NCBI GenBank assembly: GCA_002389765.1
Contig: DGQM01000024.1
Span: forward strand, 86,512 to 150,511
Length of the DNA: 64,000 nt
Reading direction: 5' to 3'
Origin: Bacteroidetes bacterium UBA4414
GTDB lineage: Bacteria > Bacteroidota > Bacteroidia > Chitinophagales > Chitinophagaceae
Below are positions 16,669 through 24,155 of the stretch, piece after piece (the stretch's first letter is position 1; every line of letters begins with the position of its first letter). The notes beneath the pieces are model-generated. The model saw only the letters and a list, made by a program, of their open reading frames with translations. It was not told the DNA's origin and ran no database searches. Both the position numbers and the translations under genes were made by a program.

Positions 16669-17523
16669 TTATTTTATAGCACCTAATTCCTTCAGCACTG
16701 CTTTCGTAATATCAATTCGTACCGCTTTCCAGTCTTTTGTAGTATCGTTTTTAGCTACATCAAAGTTCATGGCAAAGAAGTAAGGATACATGCGTACATC
16801 GCTCTTATTCATCGATTTTTCGTGTTCTTTTACATGCTCTATTTTCTCTGCAAAACCCACTACCCACATTACATCGTTCTTTGCATTGCTGCCCCAGCCT
16901 GTTTTGTAGTATAGTTTGTAGGCAGGTGTTTCTTCTTGCAGCATCAGGCTTTTTACAATGCGCTGTGTGCGCTCTGCAAATGGTAGCTCTGCAAAATACA
17001 TACGCTTCAGGAAGCCGAGCTGCTCGTCTGCAGATATTTGCAGCGAATCGTTCAGCCAAAACTGGTCTATACCACCTTTCATGTTCTTATTGCCATAGTT
17101 GCTGGTATCCAGATAGTGCTGCATCAGGTCGGGGCCTATGCGACGTGCTATTTCCTGATAGTATGGTACTGCACTTACTTTAAAAGCCTCGCGCATGTTC
17201 AGGTCTTTGTTCCATTCAGGTACTTCGCGTGTTACGCTGTCCCATTTTATTATCAATGATTCATCAGGCGCAACAGCCGTTTCCAGTGCTACCAGTGAAT
17301 TGAATATCTTGAACGTAGAAGCAGGTGTAAAGCGTTGCAAGCAGCGTTCTTTGTTGTAGAAATATACAGCCTCATGATTGTGCTCCCGAATTATGAAACA
17401 GCCATTTTTGATGCCTTGTGCTTCAAAATGTTTGCCCCATTCAGGCTTATCATGAATCCTGTTATCGCGACAGGCAGTTAAAAACAAAACACTTAAAACG
17501 GATAATATTATTCTGAAACGCAT
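16669..17523 (-). CDS. Class D beta-lactamase (OXA-type), lipoprotein
   Basis: A 284-residue serine hydrolase. The class D motifs are all present: S69-T-F-K72 (in PASTFK), S117-A-V119, Y143-G-N145 and K207-T-G209 (YYKTGWG). The N-terminus is a lipoprotein signal with lipobox LTAC and Cys18, so the enzyme is probably tethered to a membrane. It hydrolyses beta-lactams through an acyl-serine intermediate with a carboxylated Lys72. Flanking genes are ordinary chromosomal genes without mobility signs, and its base usage blends in, so it is likely intrinsic. Box at 17544-17551, 20 bases upstream. Confidence 0.94.
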   Translation of the reverse strand: MRFRIILSVLSVLFLTACRDNRIHDKPEWGKHFEAQGIKNGCFIIREHNHEAVYFYNKERCLQRFTPASTFKIFNSLVALETAVAPDESLIIKWDSVTREVPEWNKDLNMREAFKVSAVPYYQEIARRIGPDLMQHYLDTSNYGNKNMKGGIDQFWLNDSLQISADEQLGFLKRMYFAELPFAERTQRIVKSLMLQEETPAYKLYYKTGWGSNAKNDVMWVVGFAEKIEHVKEHEKSMNKSDVRMYPYFFAMNFDVAKNDTTKDWKAVRIDITKAVLKELGAIK

Positions 17524-17543
17524 ACAACTTGTAGTTGAGGGGG

Positions 17544-17551
17544 CAAAGATA
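17544..17551 (-). promoter_or_regulatory. -7 box TATCTTTG of the beta-lactamase gene
   Basis: An exact TAnnTTTG element on the minus strand, 20 bases upstream of the start codon. Confidence 0.55.
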
Positions 17552-17594
17552 GGGTGAATAATAAGTAAGTTGTAAATTGAACCAAATTATACCT

Positions 17595-18083
17595 ATGAAA
17601 AAAATATGGATACTGTTTATGTTTTTGCTGGTAGCAGCCGCAAATACTTATGCACAAAATGCAAAAATGCAGTACGATGCGCCTAAAGACATTCGTGTAA
17701 TAGTAGGTAATTATTTTGTCTACATGTCGTTGACAGATATCAAAGATGCGTATATGGAGCTGCCTAAAGCAGAGCAACAGAAGTATGCCGAACTTATGGA
17801 TATTCCGAATGGGGTAAAGGCTACCATCAACATCATACAAGGCAGCAAAGCACAGGCAAGTATTATGGAGCCTGTAGTGCAGCGCCATGTTGGGGGCTAT
17901 TTGCTGAAGCAGGGTATGGCATATATAGAGACCAAAGACGGCAAAAAAGTAACAGAACTGCAGGTAGAAGAAGGACAGCCTATGAAAGATGAAGCAGGCT
18001 TTGATGTGCGCCAGATAACATGCTACGACCCTAAGACCAGGAAAACTGTTTTTACGGGTACTATCAATAATGTATTTAAATAG
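17595..18083 (+). CDS. Exported protein of unknown function
   Basis: A 162-residue protein with a signal peptide (MKKIWILFMFLLVAAANTYAQ). The ATG at 17595 is chosen over an upstream TTG because the hydrophobic leader starts there. The mature part is mixed alpha/beta with one Cys and no recognised domain; it ends with a Thr/Asn-rich strand (KTVFTGTINNVFK). It is divergent from the beta-lactamase gene, and its stop lies 3 bases from the convergent M23 gene. Function unknown. Confidence 0.75.
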   Translation: MKKIWILFMFLLVAAANTYAQNAKMQYDAPKDIRVIVGNYFVYMSLTDIKDAYMELPKAEQQKYAELMDIPNGVKATINIIQGSKAQASIMEPVVQRHVGGYLLKQGMAYIETKDGKKVTELQVEEGQPMKDEAGFDVRQITCYDPKTRKTVFTGTINNVFK

Positions 18084-18086
18084 GCA

Positions 18087-19061
18087 TTAGTCGAACGCCT
18101 GATTGTTGGCAGCAGCTATACGCACCATACGCTCGTAGTCTGTTGCAGACAAGTCGTTGAAGAAGAAGTGCACGGGGTCTATCTTTTCGCCATAGCGGAT
18201 GACCTCGTAGTGGCAGTGCGGGCCTGTACTCTTGCCCGAGCTACCCACCCAGCCTATTACCTGCCCGCGCTTGATGCGTTCACCGGGACGTGATTTTATT
18301 TTTACCATATGGCCATACAGTGTTTCGTAGCCATAGCCATGGTTTAGTATTACGTGATAGCCATATCCGCCATTATCAAAATTTGCTTCCTTCACTATAC
18401 CATTACCTGTTGCATAGATGGGTGTACCCATAGCAGCTGTAAAGTCTATGCCTGTATGCATTTTAGGGGTTTTGTATATCGGGTCTATTCGATAGCCAAA
18501 GCCCGATGCAACGCGGTCGAGCGCCTTGTTGGATACAGGTTGTATAGCAGGAATGGCTGATAACATTTCTTTCTTGGCACTTACCAGTCTCTCCAGTGTA
18601 TCGTACGATTTTTGTTGAACGGCAATACGGTGTTTCAGGGCATATACCTGATTGGTAATGCTTTCTATCAACAAGTCTGATGGTGCGTAGGCAAACTCAT
18701 CCATGCTGAGTGTACTGTACTTTTTACCATGTCTGATGCTATCGGGTAGTGGTGCAGACTCAAATACGCCGCGGTATATGTTATTGTCTCTGTCTTCCAG
18801 CTCTTTAATGGTTTGATTCAGCGTATTTATATCTTTTTGCAGAGCAATATATTCTTCCTGCAGGGTGCGCATTTCTGTGTGCAGGTTTTTCTCTTTGGGC
18901 GAATCGAGGAACTGAAAAGCAATGGATACGATGATAACAGAAGTAACAAGCGCCGCAGATATGAAGCCCAACACGCGCAGGGCCTTCATTTGCCACGATA
19001 CTTCCAGTTTTTCAAACCTGTGAGTATCAGTATTGTAGAAATATTTGCGTACCCGTTTCAA
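18087..19061 (-). CDS. M23-family peptidoglycan endopeptidase, membrane-anchored
   Basis: A 324-residue zinc metallopeptidase that cleaves peptidoglycan cross-bridges. One transmembrane helix spans about 29-50, a coiled coil about 60-92, and the LytM/M23 domain about 180-295. Zinc ligands are His202 and Asp206 (MHTGIDF) and His284 in HCH (282-284). The start is a TTG at 19061 (KRVRKYFYNTDTHRFEKLE), supported by the conserved 'YYNTxTxRFEK' type N-terminus and a 7-of-8 promoter box (TATTTTTA, minus 19078-19085) 16 bases upstream. Confidence 0.93.
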   Translation of the reverse strand: MKRVRKYFYNTDTHRFEKLEVSWQMKALRVLGFISAALVTSVIIVSIAFQFLDSPKEKNLHTEMRTLQEEYIALQKDINTLNQTIKELEDRDNNIYRGVFESAPLPDSIRHGKKYSTLSMDEFAYAPSDLLIESITNQVYALKHRIAVQQKSYDTLERLVSAKKEMLSAIPAIQPVSNKALDRVASGFGYRIDPIYKTPKMHTGIDFTAAMGTPIYATGNGIVKEANFDNGGYGYHVILNHGYGYETLYGHMVKIKSRPGERIKRGQVIGWVGSSGKSTGPHCHYEVIRYGEKIDPVHFFFNDLSATDYERMVRIAAANNQAFD

Positions 19062-19130
19062 ACACTTGGTTTGCGGGTAAAAATAACCATTTGCCTTATA
19101 TATACAGGTATGGCATTATGTTAAAATGTA

Positions 19131-19152
19131 CGGGCCCCGATAACGGAGCCCG
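19131..19152. other. Orphan hairpin
   Basis: CGGGCcCCG / CGGaGCCCG with a short ATAA loop and one internal mismatch. No annotated gene ends near it on the plus strand. On the minus strand it follows a 35-codon frame that may be a gene remnant. The T tail is weak, so it is called a hairpin only. Confidence 0.4.
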
Positions 19153-19164
19153 CTTTTGCTTTCG

Positions 19165-19272
19165 CTAAGGGGTGATATGGGGTGTATTATCTGGCATAAA
19201 ACTATAGCCTATATTGATTTGGGTTAATACCTCTTTCAGTGTAATTCTTAATCCGTATTGGCACGGATGCAA
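19165..19272 (-). pseudogene. Possible remnant of a degraded gene (C-terminal end)
   Basis: A 36-codon minus-strand frame between two stops reads LHPCQYGLRITLKEVLTQ then INIGYSFMPDNTPHITP, a protein-like sequence with no ATG. It ends 12 bases before a hairpin that could be its old terminator. It could be the fossil 3' end of a lost gene, a TTG-started 35-residue peptide, or chance. Confidence 0.22.
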
Positions 19273-19317
19273 CTATCTGGCTGTGGCAATTGTATATTGT
19301 ATAAGAAATCACCTGTT

Positions 19318-20406
19318 ATGAAAAAAGCACTTACCTTATTAATGTTAGCAACAGTGTTGCAAGCCACAGCACAGCTGAAGCCCGGTTTTGATAAGAACGA
19401 ATATCTGGAACTACTGAAAATATGCGGGCAGACGGTAGACGCACCTGCATCTACCAACATGATTAAGACCATAGGAGCACCGCAGTATCATAAATGCCTG
19501 TATAAATCTACACCTACAGAGCTGGACAATAAATGGGACTTATGGATAAGCAACGATAATATTGCCTGCATCAGCATACGCGGTACTACCATGAAGCCTG
19601 AAAGCTGGTTGGAAAACTTCTTTGCTGCAATGGTGCCGGCAAAAGGACGCATCTATTTTGCCGATGGTGATACATTCAGATATAAACTGGCGGAGGACAA
19701 AAAAGCAGCTGTACATGCAGGCTGGGTAATAGGTATGGCAAGTATTGCGCGTACCGTTATGCCCAAGCTCGATTCCTGCTATAAAGCAGGTATAAGACAA
19801 TATCGCATTTTCGGGCATAGTCAGGGAGGCGCCATATCTTATTTGTTGCGCTCTTATCTGTACTATCAGCAGCAAAAAGGTAAACTGCCCAAAGACATGG
19901 TATTCAAAAGCTATTGCAGCGCTGCCCCCAAACCAGGCAATCTGTATTATGCGTATGACTATGAAAATATAACCAGAAACGGCTGGGGATTTACAGTCGT
20001 AAATGCTGCAGACTGGGTACCTGAAGTGCCGTTGTCTTTACAAACAGTGGACGACTATAACAATGTAAACCCTTTCCGTGGTGCAGCAGAGATGATGGCA
20101 AAACAGCCATTCCCAAAGAATATTGTGCTGAAGTTGCTATACAACAAACTCAGAAAGCCATCATACAAATTACTAGCCAGATACAAGCGCTTTTTGGGCG
20201 ATGAGGCTTTTAAAATGGTAAAGAAACAATACAAGGAAATGGTAAAACCCGAATTCTATAATAGTAATAACTATATGAGAGCAGGCAGTCCAATTGTCTT
20301 ATTGCCTAAAGCCGATTATTACAGACTGTATCCTGATACAAGCTCCAATGTGTTTGTTCACCACTTTCTGGAACCATATGATTATCTGATGAAGCAATAT
20401 GATTAA
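19318..20406 (+). CDS. Exported lipase (class 3)-like alpha/beta hydrolase
   Basis: A 362-residue protein with signal peptide MKKALTLLMLATVLQATAQ (ATG at 19318; the frame's earlier codons lack a leader). The nucleophile elbow GHSQGG (166-171, Ser168) and the preceding ISIRGTT strand with the HAGW element are characteristic of class 3 lipases; SAAPKPGNLYYAYDYE and NAADWVPEVP likely contribute the acidic residue. It probably hydrolyses lipid or other ester bonds in the periplasm or outside the cell. No T9SS domain is present. It stands alone. Confidence 0.85.
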   Translation: MKKALTLLMLATVLQATAQLKPGFDKNEYLELLKICGQTVDAPASTNMIKTIGAPQYHKCLYKSTPTELDNKWDLWISNDNIACISIRGTTMKPESWLENFFAAMVPAKGRIYFADGDTFRYKLAEDKKAAVHAGWVIGMASIARTVMPKLDSCYKAGIRQYRIFGHSQGGAISYLLRSYLYYQQQKGKLPKDMVFKSYCSAAPKPGNLYYAYDYENITRNGWGFTVVNAADWVPEVPLSLQTVDDYNNVNPFRGAAEMMAKQPFPKNIVLKLLYNKLRKPSYKLLARYKRFLGDEAFKMVKKQYKEMVKPEFYNSNNYMRAGSPIVLLPKADYYRLYPDTSSNVFVHHFLEPYDYLMKQYD

Positions 20407-20466
20407 AAATATTATTCGTACAGGTTTTAACACATTATGATGACTGATAAACCCCGAGCGTTTTGT

Positions 20467-20474
20467 TATATTTG
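20467..20474 (+). promoter_or_regulatory. -7 box TATATTTG of the gldFG operon
   Basis: An exact TAnnTTTG element 30 bases before the gldF ATG. Confidence 0.55.
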
Positions 20475-20504
20475 CCATCCCTTATACAAAGGGGGTATGC
20501 ACGT

Positions 20505-21257
20505 ATGCGTAGTATTTTTATAAAAGAAATTAATTCTTTTTTCAGTTCCATAGTAGGGTATATAGCTATACTGGTTTTCCTAATAGCTTGTGGCCTGTTT
20601 ATTTGGGTATTGCCTCAATATTCAATTTTACGCCCCGGAGGGTATGCAACACTGGATAGCTTTTTCGAGTTGGCACCGTGGTTTCTCATGCTATTGATAC
20701 CTGCAGTAACGATGCGTTCATTTGCAGATGAATTCAGAGGTGGTACCATTGAGTGGTTGCAAACCAAACCACTGAGGGATACGGACATCATTCTGGGTAA
20801 ATATTTCGCCTCGCTTTTATTAGTAGTTTTTGCGCTGTTGCCAACGCTATTGTATGTATATACTATCAGTAATTTGTCTGTAGAGGGGAATACGATAGAT
20901 AGCGGAGGTATTATTGGTTCATACATCGGGTTGTTTTTTCTGGTAGCTGGTTTTACAGCTATTGGTGTTTTCAGCTCTTCATTGGCAAATAATCAAATAG
21001 TAGGCTTTTTGATAGCGCTCTTTTCATGCTATTTGTTGTATAGTGGTTTTGAAGCGCTAAGTAAAGTGCCCGCATTTACAAATGGTTTAGACTACTATTT
21101 GGGTATGGTGGGGATGTCATTTCATTACAACTCTATCAGCCGTGGATTTATTGATACCAGAGATGTTATTTATTTTCTCTCTGTGGTAGTATTGTTTATT
21201 TCACTTACACGTTTATCGCTCAACAGCCGCACTTGGGATACGGCTAAACAGGATTAA
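20505..21257 (+). CDS. gldF: Gliding-motility-associated ABC transporter permease GldF
   Basis: A 250-residue inner membrane permease with about six helices (VGYIAILVFLIACGLFIWV, FLMLLIPAVTMRSF, YFASLLLVVFALLPTLLYVY and others) and the ABC-2 signature SFADEFRGGTIEWLQTKP. With GldA (ATPase) and GldG it forms an ABC complex needed for gliding or T9SS function in flavobacteria. No gldA lies in the window. The ATG at 20505 (MRSIFIKEINSFFSS) matches the family. gldG follows after 8 bases. Confidence 0.93.
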   Translation: MRSIFIKEINSFFSSIVGYIAILVFLIACGLFIWVLPQYSILRPGGYATLDSFFELAPWFLMLLIPAVTMRSFADEFRGGTIEWLQTKPLRDTDIILGKYFASLLLVVFALLPTLLYVYTISNLSVEGNTIDSGGIIGSYIGLFFLVAGFTAIGVFSSSLANNQIVGFLIALFSCYLLYSGFEALSKVPAFTNGLDYYLGMVGMSFHYNSISRGFIDTRDVIYFLSVVVLFISLTRLSLNSRTWDTAKQD

Positions 21258-21265
21258 TACGCTAT

Positions 21266-22993
21266 ATGGCAACTAAGAATTCGAACAAGAGAAAATCGCA
21301 AATGAGGCAGGCTGTATTGCGCATGCTGATGCTGGCAGCCATATTAGTGGGTATAAATATACTGGCAGTACGATATCATACAGGTTTAGATCTTACAAAA
21401 GAAAAACGCTTTACACTTTCTGCGCCTACAATCAAAATGCTGAAAAGTATGGATGATGTGGCTGTAGTGACTGTATATCTGAAGGGGCAATTTCCTGCAG
21501 GTTTTCAACGTCTTTCTGATGCAACGCGCGAAAGGCTGGAGTCTTTCAGAGGTGTAGCCGGTAGTAAAATTGTTTTTCGTTTCACAGATCCGTTTGAAGG
21601 TAAGAATGAAGAAGAAAAAGTAGCCATATCGAAAGAATTATCTGAGAAAGGAATATATGCTATCAATCTGCAGAGCAATGAAGAGGATGGTTATGTAGAA
21701 AAATGGGTATTCCCGTATGTATTGGTACAATATAAGGGAAAGGAAACTGCCGTTAATTTGCTTGAAAATAATAAGTGGGTAAGCCCTTGGGATAATCTTA
21801 ATAATTCAGAAAATCTGTTGGAGTATAAGCTGGCAGATGCGATAAATAAACTTAATAAACCCGATAAAGAAACAATTGCTTATATAGTAGGTCATGGTGA
21901 ATCATTGGGCCTTAATACGTACGATCTGTTTAATCTGCTGAATCAAAAGTACAAGGTTGATACCTTTGATTTGTCTATTAACGCATTCATACCTAAAAGC
22001 TATAAAGCCATTATCATTAACAGGCCTACGCTTCCTATTGACGATAGAGAGAAGTTTAAGATAGACCAATACGTAATGGAAGGTGGCCGCATATTGTGGG
22101 CAATAGACCAACTATATACACCATTGGATAGTTTGCAGAAGTCTGAACAGTTTATGTCATTGGATTATGGGCTGGAAATAGACGATATGTTGTTTAAATA
22201 TGGTGCGCGTATCAATCTGGATTTGATTGAAGATTTGCAGCAATGCCTGCCATTACCGATACTGGTAGCAGCACAGAAGGGAGAACCGCAAATGCAATTA
22301 AGACCATGGATATTCTATCCTGTATTTACACCAACCTCACAACATCCGATAGTAAAAAATATTAGTGCGGTTTTTGGCCGATTTGTAAATAGTATAGATA
22401 CTGTTAATGCGCCCGGTATCCAAAAAACCATTCTCCTGCAGTCGTCAAAGTACAGTCGTACAGAAGCATTCCCTGTAAGGGTAAGCCTTAGCATGTTGCG
22501 ATATCAGATGACACCTGATATGTTTAAAAAACCATATCAGAATGCAGCCGTTTTGCTGGAAGGCAAATTCAATTCATTGTTTCAAAACAGGCTTGCACCG
22601 GCATTCCTGAAGATATTGCAGGATTCGCTGAAGCGCCCATTCAGACCAATGGCAGATGTGGCTACGAAAATGATTGTGATATCTGATGGCGAAATGATGG
22701 AGAATGATTTTTCGCAGAAGGATGGACCAATGGAGATGGGCTATTGGAGATTTACGGAAACACGATTTGCAAATAAAGAGTTTATCAGCAACTGTCTGGA
22801 ATATCTGACAGATGATGGCGGACTGCTGGAGGCACGTGCCAAAGATGCCAAACTGCGTATGCTGGATAGCGGTAGGGTTAAAGAAGAAAAATTGATGTGG
22901 CGCCTTGTGAACATAGCATTACCGATATTACTGGTACTGATGTTTGCATCTGCATTCATTTTCTTCCGCAAGCGCAAGTACGAAAAGAAATAG
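21266..22993 (+). CDS. gldG: Gliding-motility-associated auxiliary protein GldG
   Basis: A 575-residue protein with a membrane helix at each end (about 16-35 and about 550-570) and a long periplasmic domain of the ABC_transp_aux/GldG type. Recognisable stretches are YHTGLDLTKEKRFTLS, VVTVYLKGQFPAGF, IAYIVGHGES and GGRILWAIDQL. It partners GldF in the Gld ABC complex. It sits between gldF (8-base gap) and the DUF4340 gene (26-base gap) in a clear operon. Confidence 0.95.
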   Translation: MATKNSNKRKSQMRQAVLRMLMLAAILVGINILAVRYHTGLDLTKEKRFTLSAPTIKMLKSMDDVAVVTVYLKGQFPAGFQRLSDATRERLESFRGVAGSKIVFRFTDPFEGKNEEEKVAISKELSEKGIYAINLQSNEEDGYVEKWVFPYVLVQYKGKETAVNLLENNKWVSPWDNLNNSENLLEYKLADAINKLNKPDKETIAYIVGHGESLGLNTYDLFNLLNQKYKVDTFDLSINAFIPKSYKAIIINRPTLPIDDREKFKIDQYVMEGGRILWAIDQLYTPLDSLQKSEQFMSLDYGLEIDDMLFKYGARINLDLIEDLQQCLPLPILVAAQKGEPQMQLRPWIFYPVFTPTSQHPIVKNISAVFGRFVNSIDTVNAPGIQKTILLQSSKYSRTEAFPVRVSLSMLRYQMTPDMFKKPYQNAAVLLEGKFNSLFQNRLAPAFLKILQDSLKRPFRPMADVATKMIVISDGEMMENDFSQKDGPMEMGYWRFTETRFANKEFISNCLEYLTDDGGLLEARAKDAKLRMLDSGRVKEEKLMWRLVNIALPILLVLMFASAFIFFRKRKYEKK

Positions 22994-23019
22994 AGTTTGT
23001 TAGTGAATAATAGCATAAG

Positions 23020-24105
23020 ATGAAGAAGACGTTATTTTATTTTGTAGCATTAGCATTATTGGCGGCGGGTGTCTGGTATTTTGTATTCAGGGAAAAAGAT
23101 GCGTTCTCTAAAAATGAAGCAGGGTTTCAGCTAACAGATACTGCTTCTGTGTATAAAATATTTCTTGCCGATAAAAAGGGTAAACAAATATTGCTGGAAC
23201 GTAAAGACGGGCATTGGATATTAGATGGAAAATATCCTGCATTGAAGCAACCTGTTGATATTATACTTACAACACTCAACAAGCAGGTAGCTCAGTACCC
23301 CGTGCCACAAAACGCGTATGACAATGTGATAAAAATGATGGCAGGTGAAGGCATCAAGGTTGAGGTGTACGATAAAAGCGGAGATAAAATACGGGTGTTT
23401 TATGTAGTAGGCGAGGCAAATAATAATACCGGCAGCTATATGCTGATGGAAGGTAGTGACATGCCCTATGTGGTGCAGATACCCGGGTTTCAAGGGTATC
23501 TAGAGAGCCGATACAGCACAGCTTTTGAAGACTACCGAGATAGAACCGTATTTAATGTACCTGAAAATGAATTGAAATCTGTAACGGTTAGTTATACAGA
23601 AGAACCATTAAATAACTTTACGCTGCATCGTTTGGCGGCAGACAATATACAAGTAGATATTGATAAAGCATTGATGACAGGAACGCCGTTAAATAAAAGA
23701 AGAGCAGGCGTATACAGCCGCTTCTTTGAAAATATAAATAGCGAAGGTTATATCAATGGTACTATTAAATTAGATTCAATAATCAAGTCTGTACCTAAAT
23801 ATTGTGGTATTGATGTGACATCTGTAAAAGGTATTTCGAAACACGCAGATGTATACTGGATGCCACTGAACAGGCGTAGTAAAAACATGCTGACACCATT
23901 CCCCGGAATTGATAATAAGTTTGATGCGGATAGGTTTTATGCCGTCATCAATAATGCAAAAGATACAGTTATCATTCAGCGAGAAACATTTGATAAAATA
24001 TTCCGCAAAGCATATGAGTTTTACGAGGCAGATGATACATCTGCTGCAAGGCAAGTACAGAAAGATGCTGGTAATGTATACAAAGTTGGAGGATCCGGGA
24101 AATAA
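23020..24105 (+). CDS. DUF4340 domain protein of the gld operon
   Basis: A 361-residue protein with one N-terminal helix (FYFVALALLAAGVWYFVF) and an extracytoplasmic DUF4340 region containing two similar beta-rich repeats (LLERKDGHWILDG and VVGEANNNTGSYMLMEG stretches). DUF4340 genes commonly follow ABC-2 permease/auxiliary pairs, so it is probably a third envelope partner of GldF-GldG; that role is inferred from position. Its stop codon lies in the loop of the operon terminator, marking the end of the transcript. Confidence 0.85.
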   Translation: MKKTLFYFVALALLAAGVWYFVFREKDAFSKNEAGFQLTDTASVYKIFLADKKGKQILLERKDGHWILDGKYPALKQPVDIILTTLNKQVAQYPVPQNAYDNVIKMMAGEGIKVEVYDKSGDKIRVFYVVGEANNNTGSYMLMEGSDMPYVVQIPGFQGYLESRYSTAFEDYRDRTVFNVPENELKSVTVSYTEEPLNNFTLHRLAADNIQVDIDKALMTGTPLNKRRAGVYSRFFENINSEGYINGTIKLDSIIKSVPKYCGIDVTSVKGISKHADVYWMPLNRRSKNMLTPFPGIDNKFDADRFYAVINNAKDTVIIQRETFDKIFRKAYEFYEADDTSAARQVQKDAGNVYKVGGSGK

Positions 24106-24118
24106 CCCGGATTTTTCT
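24093..24118 (+). terminator. gld operon terminator overlapping the stop codon
   Basis: Stem ATCCGGG / CCCGGAT (24093-24099 with 24106-24112), loop AAATAA holding the TAA of the DUF4340 gene, then TTTTCTTT. Confidence 0.75.
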
Positions 24119-24155
24119 TTGTTATTATATAATTTAGTTATCAAGATACAAGAAG

